Shown here in pieces: positions 20,660 through 31,797 of a DNA stretch of 33,229 nt. Source of the stretch: Amphimedon queenslandica (Eukaryota; Porifera; Demospongiae; Haplosclerida; Niphatidae); assembly GCF_000090795.2 (NCBI RefSeq), contig NW_003546295.1, positions 314,825 through 348,053 of the forward strand, written 5' to 3'. The position numbers and the translations under genes are program-made. How positions within the stretch are numbered: position 1 is the first letter of the stretch; the number at the start of each line of letters is the position of its first letter. Under the pieces are notes generated by a model. That model ran no database searches. It was not told where the DNA came from and saw only the letters and a list, made by a program, of their open reading frames with translations.

Positions 20660-21358
20660 GCAAGCCAGACTATAAGTGCTCTTCAGTCAGAGTCAATCTA
20701 GTGTACACTATAATTCTTTGAGGAAATGAGACAATCCTCTCAGCTTCAGCACTAGTAATGGGCATAGTGCAACCAATAAGTTATAAATGGTGAGTATTTG
20801 GAAAAGATTAGGCAACACACTTTCAGAGACTCCATGATCCTGAATGGCTTTGCCACATTTTCTGTTTCTCTACTCTATGAATGTCTCCACCTTTCTAGCT
20901 CACCCGGTAGTAACATAAGTGTTGGAACATCTTCAAGCCACTGAGACAACCATTATTCGCACTATTGATCATGTTGCTGTTCATCATTAAGTGCTAGCAA
21001 CACAGATGGTATGAGTGAGGTAAGTCCACGTCATTTTTGAGTGATCAAAAAGTCTGAGAGGAATGGCAACTACCCTTTTGTAATGTTCTTCTGGAAAGGA
21101 ACTTGAAGTATTGCATCTATTCCTTTTTTAATCCCTTTTCCTTGCAACACTCTGAGGTACACCATTATCTTGTGCTAACTTTACAGTATGAGCATAGCAG
21201 AATAGACAATTGAGTCAATAGATGATCCGACTTCACAGCTTCTCCATAACACCTTCAACCATGTCTAGTGCATCATAAAAATCTTGCTCATACTTCTGTA
21301 ATTTAGATGACAGTTTTGCTTCATTTGAGACATTCTTATTGATTGCTAATTTTGCAAC
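20660..21358 (-). pseudogene. hAT-type (DUF4371-like) transposase relic, C-terminal half
   Basis: Order on the minus strand: KLSSKLQKYEQDFYDALDMV, HTVKLAQDNGVPQSVARKR, PEEHYKRVVAIPLRLFDH, LTSLIPSVLLALNDEQQ, WLSQWLEDVPTLMLLPGELE, RWRHS, PFRIMESL, then PITSAEAERIVSFPQR and YTRLTLTEEHL. The Glu-Leu-x-x-Trp region and the Ser-x-Glu-x-Glu-Arg signature are the hAT C-terminal dimerisation domain seen in ZMYM/DUF4371-type transposase-like proteins. The N-terminal half is not visible upstream. It is broken by several stops. Confidence 0.72.
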
Positions 21359-21359
21359 A

Positions 21360-21980
21360 TTTTGAAAGTACGAACAATCAGACTAGCAAACAAGGAGCTA
21401 CCTGCAAACTGGTGTGGTAAAAAATTTTAATCCACTGCATGAAAGATGTTGGCTTCATAGCGCTTTCATGTTGCTATCATAGTATGCCATGTAAATAATT
21501 GCTGTGATTTTGAATAATAAATATCATGCAGTGGAGTAGATTTTCTTATGACATCAGCCTTACTTTTGTCCCAATTTAATCCTACCATATTCCCATTTTT
21601 AATGTTTTCTATTTACTCATCTCTAAATGTAATGACTGAGTACTTATAAAAAAATTAATGCTACTGCATTTCTAATTATGCAAACTAACATTGTAAACCC
21701 AATTATGTTAAGTAAAAAAATACAATTTGTCTACACCAAATGCTAATGTATGTGTTTGCCTTCATTTATATAGTTGAAGCTTCTGAAGGTCCTTTTAATG
21801 ACGTAAAGTACAAGTACTGATACAAGCTATATCGAGAAACATTTCGCTTTTAAAGTTAATTCAAATGAAGAAGTTAATACATCACTTCATCAATACTATG
21901 CATACATTTTGGTAATTGGCCCATATACTAAAAATAACATCAATGCATTTTTAAGTGGGAGAGGCCTTTCTGATGTTGAA
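21360..21980. other. No gene seen
   Basis: AT-rich sequence with no readable coding segment on either strand. Confidence 0.35.
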
Positions 21981-21984
21981 TAAA

Positions 21985-22290
21985 GAATATTCTGTCACAA
22001 TACCAACATGTAGATATGGGCAATAGTGTTTGAAATTGCTGCACCCATGGCTGTGCTTTTAAGCTGTTGGAAAGTAACTTCTGCAAAATAAAGTAGTTAT
22101 TATTGATAATAGCTGTAACATCTCTAGATCAATGATGTCTAAAATCTCTAGAGGGATGGACAGGTAAAGGCTTTTTACGTCCAAGGAAACCAGGGTGGCA
22201 TCTTCTGGTAGAGTGCCATTCTCTATCATTTTGACCAGCTCTGTTAAAAAGTCAGGGTAGTGCCGAGGACACAAGAATTATGGTAGCATA
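21985..22290 (-). pseudogene. Penelope-like reverse transcriptase relic, palm part
   Basis: CPRHYPDFLTELVKMIENGT, LPEDATLVSLDVKSLYLSIP (RT motif with the first catalytic Asp) and, after a frameshift at about 22070, FQQLKSTAMGAAISNTIAHI. These fit the LVTLDV...SLYTNIP and GTAMG...ANI motifs of Penelope-like and related reverse transcriptases. The downstream YxDD motif is missing, so the copy is truncated. The N-terminal part of the same protein lies at 24420-25170 on the same strand, with a hAT gene between them. Confidence 0.72.
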
Positions 22291-22338
22291 AACAATCAAT
22301 ATCTGGAAGTGTCACATGATTAAGTTATAGCTGACAGC

Positions 22339-24270
22339 ATGGCAGACACCCTTGATGATCATGAAGTTCAGGCTATTGACTCTAGCAGTGATGAATCCAA
22401 CACTGATATTATTACTGATGTATCCACTACTGTTACTGTAGTTGAATCTTATAAGATAGCAGAATTTAATTCTTGTTCTACTTCATCTGGTGTAGATCTA
22501 CTTGATGCTCTACAAAGACCCAGAGCTAGTTCTTGTGCAAAGAAGCAGGTGTTGTCAAACAAGAATCCTAGGAAATCATTGGCAAGTGGAACAGCAGATC
22601 ATGTAAAAATAACACCAGCACAGAGTGTTCATGAGTTTTCTAATAAATGATTCAAGGTGTCACTGGGAAACTCTTGAACTGCTTGCAGAGAAGACATTTA
22701 AAGAGGAGTGTGATACAGAATCATGTGAAGAGTTTGAAGCACAATAGGGGACAAAAATGTCTTTGTGTCAAAGAAGCAAGGGAGTGGGACTTTGCCGATG
22801 CATAATCAGCAAATAAGTCAAGCAGGTGGCACACTTTCTGAGCCCCAACATATTTTTCGTATCAAGGTAGAGCTGAGATCTAATGTCCCTTTCAAAAAGG
22901 TGTTCTAATTTCGAGAGTTGCTGGAGGTGAGTGCAAATAGGATATTGGATAAGAAGCATCTCTTACATATAATACCATTATTTAAAGAAGGAAAAGCTCT
23001 AGTAAAGAAGGAAATTGAAGATAAGTTTGTGTCTGTTTTATTTAGTGGCACATCACGACTTAGCAAGGTTTTGGTGGTACTTCTTGGATATGAGCACCAA
23101 ATTAAGATTGAGCAACAAGTAGTAATTTTGATTTGTTGGCTGAAAGCCTGAAAGAACAGGAGGTTGCTAGGGTATTAATCAGTGTCTCATCAGTTACCCT
23201 AGGAATTAAGACAGGATTACTTTTTGCTGATATGCGTGATTGAGCAGTGAATAATGTATGAGTACGCACACCTGGCATTGTTTATTCATCACTTTCGGAT
23301 GTTGGGTGCATAGCACACACACTTGACCATGTTGGGGAAAAGTTTCAAGCAACCATTTTCAAATATTTCATCACACCATGGATTTCCCTGTTTTTACACA
23401 GTCCAAAATGCCAGCTACTTTGGGAAACAGACAGAAATATCTATAAAGTTGTATTCTGAAATAAAATAGTGGAGCAGATGGGAGGTAATGTAGCAAATGC
23501 TGACTCATTGCAATGATATATTTCTGTACTGTGGAAATGAAGTAACTTATGTGACAGTAAATAAAGGTATCAGAGGTACTTGCAGATAGTAGCAAGAGGA
23601 TTTTGCTGAAATTAGAATATGTCGCTGTCATTGATTTAGACAAAGATAACGTTAAAGCTACCTACAACTTAGAAGGTGATGGACTTCTGGTTCTAAAGGG
23701 CTGCAAAATAATTGAAGTTGAAGCTGCTATACAGGCTGCACACTATCCTAATGTAACAGGAATTGCAGAAATGCTAGCGGGTAATAATGCAGCCTTGATG
23801 TCTCAGTACAGTGCATTTGCTATTACTTGATTAAAACAAGGATTATAGTATTTCATGAGGCCTTTAATAGTCCCCTACAAACATCAATCAATGCTTTTAG
23901 AGCTGCTAGATTTTTATCTCCTAAAATACATGAAATGAATCCTATTACCAATGAAGTCTATTCATTTAAGATCTTTTGCATTTCTTAATGAAAATTCTGT
24001 TACTATTGGTTTAAAAAAGGAATTGCCTACATATAATGTCTAAACTGAGTTGTTAATCCTGATTATGATACAGTACAACAGAGGAAAGAGCATGGTGAAG
24101 GGCTTCCTAGATGATCCAATGTACTGAAAAAAGCACTTTTAGTACAAAACTCTTTAGTCGGAGCTCATCAAGTGTTGTCTCTATTCTCCAATACATTAGG
24201 TAGTCATCAGTACAATTGTTTAGAAGACTACATTTAAACTTCACTCATGCTACAATGAAATAAAATATAG
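22339..24270 (+). pseudogene. hAT transposase relic with N-terminal BED-like finger
   Basis: ATG 22339 opens an acidic, Ser/Thr-rich N-terminus to SVHEFSNK. Next, across stops, come a finger-like NHVKSLKHNRGQKCL, then HIFRIKVELRSNVPFKKVF, FRELLEVSANRILDKKHLLH, VKKEIEDKFVSVLFSGTSRL, EVARVLISVSSVTLGIKTGL, SLSDVGCIAHTLDHVGEKF, ITPWISLFLHSPKCQLLWET, EYVAVIDLDKDNVKATYNLE, GDGLLVLKGCKIIEVEAAIQ, HYPNVTGIAEMLAGNNAALM and the hAT C-terminal dimerisation region (KKALLVQNSLVGAHQVLSLF, SNTLGSHQYNCLEDYI). The order matches a widespread cnidarian/sponge hAT-like family over nearly its full length. At least eight stops or shifts are present. Terminal repeats were not identified. Confidence 0.78.
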
Positions 24271-24419
24271 TAACATTGAACTTTTGCATGAGTTCAGTAA
24301 CTTGTGATAATTGTGTAATTATTACTATTGTGGATTAAAATTTTTTTAAATTTATGACTATGATTACAAGCAGAATGAAGTGTTTTTGAAAAATAATCAG
24401 GAGATTTCATGAGCAATTC

Positions 24420-25170
24420 TCAATTAAATACTGTAGTCATCTGTGAGCACAATCTGCATGAGCCTAGTGCTGAACTAATTGTTGAAGTGCATGATCAATA
24501 AAGAGTATCATTTTTGAGAGTGAAGAATTCCTGTGTAACACATTGGGTCTTTAATCTCCAACTGGGGGAACCCTGTGATTAGGTGTTTGTGTATTTTAGG
24601 AATGCCATAACAGACTGTGGGACAGATTTTGGCTAAAGTTTAAAGAAAGGAGCACTGCTGTTTGTGTGGTCTAAGTTGTTCCGGCAAATTAATTAAAATT
24701 TTTGTAATGTTCGTTTCAAGTAGACTAGAGTTAATGATTCTATTCTGGTGTATTAGGTAACAAATGGAGTGGACATTAGTTAACATAGTCTCTGGCATTA
24801 AGGACTACAATGCGGAAGTTTTGGTCTGATGGTTTATAATTATTGTTTCAACTCTTTTGTTGCTTTAAGGTCCTCCTTTGAGATAGTGGTTTGATGTTCT
24901 GTAGTTTCAAGATAACTGTCTGAACCCATTATGGTGTGCTCCAAGTAATTTTTTACTACTGCAGTAAAATGAGGAGGGTTCTCTTGTAGGCTGCTCCTGA
25001 TAAACCACATATCTTTGAAATTATTGACTAGCAAAAGGAGTAGCTGAAACGTTTTGTAACGGGAGAAATGTTTATCTATTCTATAAATAAGGAGTATTGT
25101 AAAATGAACAATAAACCTTTATCTAATGTTGCTAAATTATGTAGGGATAAATGAAAATTACTAAAATTAT
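24420..25170 (-). pseudogene. Penelope-like reverse transcriptase relic, N-terminal part
   Basis: From the right: LHNLATLDKGLLFI, then FKDMWFIRSSLQENPPHFTA, VVKNYLEHTIM, TTEHQTTISKEDLKATKELK, KPSDQNFRIVVLNARDYVN, CYGIPKIHKHLITGF and, near 24480, FIDHALQQLVQH. This is the order NLT/KEDL, ADKG-like, Y-P-KIHK, then the finger region of Penelope-like reverse transcriptases. Stops and shifts are frequent after 24830. The next expected segment is at 22290-21985, beyond the hAT relic. Confidence 0.7.
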
Positions 25171-26834
25171 GTATAACAATGTGGGAAAGGGAGAAAATGG
25201 TCAGGTGGTTTGCTACAGTGAAAATGTTTTAATGTGGCCTGTGTTGGATGTTCCTTGCACTAGCCTTTTCTCTTCCATAATATGAGTATACCTGAGAACA
25301 TAATGGCTGGTAAATGTGGCTACAACTTTATGGGAGAGTGTAGCAGTTTGCATTGTTTCAGGCAGTTGCTTTTCTCCTGTAGCACTGGTAAGAGGCTAAT
25401 AATCAGTAGAAGCTTAATCAGTAGAAGCTTGTGCTGTTAAGCCATGTTGAAACTTTATTTGATTTAAGGGTAACTGAATTCAGATGAATTGTTAATTTCT
25501 CATAGTCTTGAAACAGAGCTTTGTAACTGTTAAAAAGTTGCCTTTAGCTCGTTTTGTGCTGGATGAAGAAACTTTGGTAGCTATTTTGGTTAATACTTTA
25601 TGGGAATAGTGCTGTGTTTTAGTACTGGCTTTGGTAGGTGATGAGTCCCTCGAAACGCTTAACTTTACTGGAAGTTTCTGCTTGTGAGTTGGTGGGTGGG
25701 GTTAAAATAGTCTATTTCAGGTATTAGGGTGCATTTTTTTATAGAAGGAGTAGTGTGAGTATATAGACAAATGTTAAATGTGTGTCACAAGTAACAGTTA
25801 AGGCATGGCTCAAAGTGCTATTTAAATTTATCTGCACAAGCTTCTGGTGGAGCTGGTAAAAATAGAGCACGAGGCCGAAGGCTGAGTGCGGATAAATCCA
25901 ATAGAGCATGAAGGAAGTATGTTTTAACTGTTTTGTAAGTAATTCTCAGATGAACCTGACCTTAAAACAATGTTTGGAGAGCAAGTATCTGCGGGAGAAG
26001 TATGCTAAAGCATGCAGTGGCAACTGAAAGGACTGCCATTTTTTTACTCCTGTGAGTGTCACATGTACAAACACTCACCATAATATTTATAGAACACTGA
26101 CCACAAGTGCACCCCACTACAGCCTCGTAAGAAGTACCGGTTTGTAATGCAAGACCCTTTTTCCATTTGTGTTTCTCCTCACTTGAGGCTGTAGCCCTTC
26201 AAAAACCTTGGGATCGCTAGGACTAAGTCTCAGCCTGATCTTCATTTGGATTAAGGAGAGGTTTGCGACAATTTTTATACCAATCTCTACAGCATGTTTT
26301 GGTTATGAGAGAATTAAGTAATATGACATTTAGTTTTCCAAAAAGGATATTACTGCCACACCTAATGATAGGCAGACGTCATAGTGTTTGGTTGATTCTG
26401 CTAGTATGGTTACTGGCTAGACCTTCTTCCAGGATACTTTCCTTACATTACACATGCCCTCACCACTCAGAGCACCAAATAGTTACAACATGCAGTAACC
26501 TTTATAATTACTATGTTAGCTCGATTGTCGTGGTGAACGAGAAGCTAGGCAGTTCAGTAGTCAGAACTTAAGCTGGGGGTTGAAACGTTTTTACTGGCCA
26601 AACTCCCACCACCCTGCCTGCTTGAAGAAGCTATTGATACCAATTTTTCTTGTACAGTTACATGTGTACTAATAATAATTGATTCATGCAATAATACACG
26701 CATAGCAATATTGGAAGAATGAAGAAGAGTGTGTCAACCAACAATGTGTGTGTGTATGTGAAGATGATTTTAATAAACATAATGCAATGTAATTGTAATT
26801 TGACAGTTGGCTAGTAACTGTACTTTTTAAAGTT
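25171..26834. other. No gene seen; small GC-rich inverted motif
   Basis: No recognisable protein. Near 25866-25900 an imperfect inverted motif, GCACGAGGCC...GGCTGAGTGC, stands out as GC-rich in AT-rich surroundings and may be part of a dispersed repeat. A short (GT)n-like tract lies near 26745. Confidence 0.35.
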
Positions 26835-28214
26835 GTGTTATGTCATTATAGTTACTCACCATTACCTCTAAAGTGTACAGTGTCATCAGTTAATGAGGCT
26901 ATTAATGAAACACCTCCCTTGAAAAAGTGTCTTCCTAAGAATGAGACGATGGTGGAAATGAAAGCGATGAGGCTCTCAAATCCATGCCCATTACCAACTG
27001 CTTTTTCACCTGCTGTTCATTTGAGCATGCTCCAAAATGACTTTTCTGGTACTTGTAAACTGAAAATGTTAAGAGTGTGTCTTTTCTATACAGAATTTCT
27101 TTCTTTCCACATCCGAGTATCTAGAAATGGCTAAAGCACTATGTAATAGACACCCTCTCATCCAAGATAGTCACTGCTCAAGTGCTGCTTACTGGGTAAG
27201 GTACATTACTTGTACATTTATGTGTATTTTATGTTTTTAATAGTTTATGTTAAATTTCTATTATACTTAATAGAGTACAGTAAGAGAGTACCTGTCCCAA
27301 AGGTTTAGGAACCTGCGGAGGACTTCAACTCCATCTGATAAATGTGATCACAAATAGGCTGTTGCCACCATTGTGCCATCAGAACAGTCACATTCTATGG
27401 TTTGCTGTTTTATTATCAACTTGGTAATTATTTTTAATTTTTCACAGACAAACCCTCCTGCCACAGATAAAACTTCTTATCAACAGAATCATGATTGCCT
27501 GAAGACTGAGCACAAAAAGCACAATGCAAACCACTCTGTTATTAAGAAACTTCTTCGGGTAACATTTGAAACCAGAAGGGCTGAAATTTTATCTTGTCAG
27601 ATTAGCCAGACTAATATAATTGAACGTTATCCATTCTTCGCTAGTAAAGTATGGGTGAGGTTTGATTTGTTAATGTTGGTATCAAACTTTGTTATTCATG
27701 TAGGTTTTGGCAGAATTTCAGATAATGATATCGAATCATATTATTGAACAAAGTTAACGGAGAGTCAATCATCAGTTTCAAATTCAGCTAAAGTGCTGGT
27801 GTTACTTGACAAAGAGTTCTGAAGTGGGCCTACGTATAAGCTACCAGGAGCAGTTAAAATCTATGAGCTATGATACTCCACCCATTAATTATTATCCTCC
27901 ACACTTTAATTACTAATATACTTACAAATTATATTTTCTCTGTCAGAGCTCAACTGATATTGATGCTGTTATTGTGGAAAATTCATTTTCTAAGCCCAGA
28001 CTTGTTCTTTTCAATTCTGATGAAGATCAGCACATTGCCAAGGCTTTATAGTGGCAGAAATGAGCTTATACTGTTCAACTTTTCAGTGATTGAGGGATTA
28101 GTGTCACTCATAGCAACATACTTTTGTTTCCCACTTAAGTCATTGAAAGCCAATACCAGCATTTTCACTGTTACTCTTTTTACACGAGTATTTGATGGAG
28201 ATTTTAGATTCTAA
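26835..28214 (+). pseudogene. SAMD3-like protein relic, multi-exon
   Basis: Exon 1 (about 26850-27195) has SPLPLKCTVSSVNEAINE, RLSNPCPLPTAFSPAVHLSM, a frame change, then TSEYLEMAKALCNRHPLIQD and SSAAYW. Intron 27196-27273 (78 nt) leads to STVREYLSQRFRNLRRTS and a TAG at 27355-27357. After an acceptor near 27447 comes DKTSYQQNHDCLKTEHKKHN, then HSVIKKLLRVTFETRRAEIL and IIERYPFFASK. A further intron (about 27650-27703) joins VLAEFQIMISNHIIEQS. A weaker piece follows at 27945-28214. The layout resembles sterile-alpha-motif-domain-3-like and uncharacterised cnidarian/sponge proteins. No SAM domain itself is seen. The in-frame stop suggests a pseudogene, though an unrecognised splice could remove it. 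Confidence 0.5.
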
Positions 28215-29740
28215 TGCAAAGAAATTATTCAGATGCAAAGCTTGTGTCAACAGACTAACAAAACCAGAGAAACTAATGAGTATTACTTAGCAACTAAGTA
28301 TTAAACACTAGAAATATAATTAAACATAGTAGTAGACACAAAATAAGACATGTAATGGACTAAGTCATGAAATTTTTGTTGTTATTTACATATAGAAAGT
28401 AATATTTATTACTGTATAGTGCATGTATACATTATTTGTATATTATATAACATTGTATAATTTTTAGTAGAAATGTTCTATACTTAAGGTAATATTGATA
28501 ATAGGTTTGTATTCCATCTTAGCCGGTTTTGTCTCTGTCTTCATTCACTTTCACCAGAAATGAGATAATTAAATTAATTATTCATAACAAGTGTGTAGTT
28601 TCAGCCCATTAAATTACCATAGTATTTCAATTGTGTTAATTCAACCTGTGTGTAATATACTAAAATCTGGGACATTCCTTTAACACAGTTTCTTGTGATG
28701 GAATAACATGTTTTCTGTGATACATGAGAAAGACTCTGTCTTCTATGATTGTTTTGCTAAATATGAGAGTAAAATTGTTTTAGCAAAAGGCTGGCCATGG
28801 TTATCCTCTAGATATTTTTACAACTAATACTACTTTTGAGGCTATAAATACACTTTAAAACTCCCAATTGTGTCACAAAAGATCTGAATTCCTGAATTTG
28901 TAAAGAAACTGGAAAAATTTCCGAAGAAGCAAAAGGAATAAATTGAATGTGCTGTGCAAAATTTTAGGTAAGTTAACAATATAAGCTGATGGCAGTTGCT
29001 CAAGGTGGTGTCAGATGTCAGTAGAATTTTGCACTGCTCATTGGACTCGCCACGCTTGCGTAGGCGGGTACTAAGCAGTTGGGTTGTCATTCTGTCTGTC
29101 TGTCTGTCTGTCATTCTGTCACGAAAATTCCTGGTAATTCCTAGTCAATATCTTTTTTACTGAGCTCTCCTGAGTTATAATTCTTTTTAAGCTTTGAGAA
29201 AAAGATAATTTATTTAGCTCCGTTGTATTTTCATAGCAATCCGTGGTAGCAAAAGCCAAATATTTTCAAGAATAGACCACTTTTCCTAGCCAAATCTTTG
29301 TGTTTCACTCTATTTGGTCAAGATTAGCATTGATAGGTAGAGAAAAGTACCTAGATTAAAAAATATGTGGGGATTTTCTAATCTCTTTTGTTTGCGAGTT
29401 ACAGTTGCTCAAAGTTTGTGATTTAGCCTCTTCGAAAAATTTTCAGGCAGCACTGGGGAAATCAAGAGCAACCAAACTATCTCAGTCTCTTTTAAATATC
29501 TAGGCAAATTTTTTGTGCTTACCCTTTCTTTGAATAGAGCTTCAGATGCTAAAATAAATTTCAGCTTTTCTTCTTTCTCCTACCCAAATGCCATGTTTAT
29601 CTGCACTGCACTGTACTGCTAGGTGCTAACCACACCTATAATTTATTTTATGGATCAGTGCAGTAATTGCATTGTTGCACTTTGTCAAAATCTATTATCC
29701 TTTTTTTTAATATCAAGTTGCTTATATATATAATATCATA
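28215..29740. other. No gene seen; contains a (CTGT)n tract
   Basis: AT-rich and noncoding as read. Around 29040-29130 a GC-richer segment (CGCCACGCTTGCGTAGGCGG) leads into CTGT repeats; this looks like part of a dispersed repeat. Confidence 0.4.
29093..29113 (+). repeat. (CTGT)n microsatellite
   Basis: About five uninterrupted CTGT units, bordered on both sides by CATTCTGTC. It creates a spurious Thr-Asp-Arg-Gln repeat when read on the minus strand. Confidence 0.9.
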
Positions 29741-30080
29741 ATGGGGGTAGTACAAGTAACACATTGTCCCTTAGGTGAATCTCAGCAGGCGAGTCCACGC
29801 ACCATGGTGCTTCATTTAAAAAGCTTCATTAAGTTTAGTTTTGTAAGAAGCAGTGAGAAAGCTTATGATTTCGATCATATTGTACTGTCAGTCTTGTTCC
29901 CCTTTGTCTTTATGAAGGTATCTGGACAAAAGCAGCCCAGCTACTGCAATCTAAAGGTTCAGTTGCACCAGCACCTGGATTCCTGAGGGAGCAAAAACAG
30001 CTCAAAACAGGGATTTCATGTTGTACTACCTGTGAACACTGGGAAAAATTCAGCATGTACATGACTGTTTGACTCATGTA
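29741..30080 (+). other. Short open frame of unknown status
   Basis: An 81-codon frame from ATG 29741 to about 29986 contains SPRTMVLHLKSFIKFSFVRS. The composition is plausible for an exon, but I recognise no family and see no convincing splice context. It may be chance. Confidence 0.2.
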
Positions 30081-30099
30081 ACATTATAACCTTTTGGAC

Positions 30100-30355
30100 T
30101 CAACTCAACATGTTTGAAGCAACATGACATGTTTTGTGTCATGTATGAAGCAACATGACATGTTTTCTGTCATGTTTGAGGCAACATGTGATGTTTTGTG
30201 TCATGTTTAAGCAACATGAGATGTTTTGTGTCATGTTTGCAGCAACATGACATGTTTTGTGTCATGTTTGAAGCAACATCACATGTTTAGTGTCGTGTTT
30301 GAAGCATTTAGGAGACGTTTTGTGGCAAGCAACATAACATGTTTTGAGTTATGTT
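30100..30355 (+). repeat. 31-bp palindromic minisatellite (about 8 units)
   Basis: Units built on GAAGCAACATGACATGTTTT followed by GTGTCATGTTT start near 30115, 30147, 30178, 30208, 30240, 30270, 30301 and 30330. The word ACATGACATGT and the opposed CATGAC/GTCATG words make each unit partly self-complementary. The last two units are diverged. Confidence 0.9.
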
Positions 30356-31797
30356 GGAATTTAAGCAATAGCATATGACTTGTTTATCAGACAGTCCAAA
30401 AACAAAAAGGTTTTCCTATTTTACCTGGAAGGATGCATTGTCTTGAGTAACTGTTATTACCTGAGAAAGTAGCAAAGAACATAGAAAAGAAGGAAATAAA
30501 GCCTCAGTTCGGCCGTGTGATAATTTAAACTTCGTAATGGGTGGAGTAGTAATTAATGGAAAGGCTTGTTCTAGGCGTGTTTTGCTGTGCACACATGGCT
30601 CTAGTGGAGAAGATACTTAATTTTCCTTTTCTTTAAAGAAGATGCAAAGAAGTAAAGACACCTTGTGCTTCTATAAAACCTTGCTACATGGACAGTTTCT
30701 TAGTTAAAATTGGCATGGTAGAAGTTGCTATACATAAATCCTTCAATACAATGACAAAATGCTTGCAATCAACATACATGTGCATTATGTGTTAATTATT
30801 TAATGTAATGTGTTATTTAATATTATATTATATTAACATATGAATTAATGTGATTTATAATTATCATTAGAGGTATATATATAGCATGGAAAGAACAAAA
30901 ACATGAAGTTATATAAGTAATTAATGCATGCAGTACTGTGAAAGAGGTACGATGAGATATAGATCAAGTGTTTTTTCTAATAGGTTTGCAAGTGTTGCAA
31001 AGTAGCTATCATTAGGACTAATGCATTTTTGGTGAAAATCATTGATATTTTGTACTTAAGTATTGCTATGACAAAAACATTATATATAATGAATTGCATA
31101 AGCTAACTTTATTTCCTGGTATATAATTATATGTGGTAAGATTTGTGCTACCACTTTTAATTCTGTAATCAAAAACACCTGGTGACATTATGTGCTGCAC
31201 GGTACAGCAGGCACTATAAAAAGAAATTTGGATACTGCCTTAAAGGTATTGTCATTTAGCTGCAGCACTATGCCTTTGTAAAGGATTTTTGGATATGCAC
31301 ACTTCCTGACTACATCATTCAGATCTGCATAGTCGAATGGGACTGCATGGCTGATGACTAAAATATCTTGAATTTTAGTTCATTCATGGTGTCTATATTG
31401 ATTATATATATACACATACAAACATCTTTATAGAATTACCATATTCTAGCTACGAATAAATGGTCCAAAAACTGTTGCAAGTCTTAACTGGTAAAAACCT
31501 CATAATCAAGAACAGCCTGTAGGTTTTGCCTTTTTAAGATGTTGCTTATAATCTATATTATATAATTAATATATTGATTCAATTGTTTATTGTAGCAAAC
31601 TTGTTTATCAGGGTTAGCTGAACCATGAAAAAGTGAAGTTAGCCATCCATTAAAATTCTCAAATGCAAAACATAATTGGGACCGAAGTGGTCCCAAGTCT
31701 CTGGCACTTTAAGAATAGTGCAACAGTAAGTACACATTCATTGAGTTGTACCTTTCCATGGCATAATTTTATTGAATAGGCTGCATGCTTATAAAAA
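30356..31797. other. No gene seen
   Basis: AT-rich. Short runs of TATATA occur near 30875 and 31405. A perfect 6-bp stem hairpin, GGGACCGAAGTGGTCCC, lies at about 31678-31694. No coding segment was recognised. Confidence 0.4.

Noticed and set aside
22251..22285. CAGGGTAGTGCCGAGG as the left end of the hAT element
   Set aside because: It lies inside readable Penelope-like coding sequence (CPRHYPDFL) and no inverted partner was found near 24270-24480.
26263..26571. Plus-strand 102-codon open frame
   Set aside because: Low-complexity hydrophobic composition, no recognised motif, no splice context.
27870..28214. 114-codon plus-strand frame taken as an independent gene
   Set aside because: Another frame of the same stretch continues the SAMD3-like relic weakly (VIVENSFSKPRLVLFNSDED); the hydrophobic frame looks like a shadow.
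28842..29114. 90-codon minus-strand frame starting with Thr-Asp-Arg-Gln repeats
   Set aside because: The start comes from the CTGT microsatellite and the rest shows no conservation.
31678..31694. GGGACCGAAGTGGTCCC hairpin as a terminator or MITE end
   Set aside because: The stem is only 6 bp, there is no partner copy nearby, and a bacterial-type terminator has no meaning in this context.
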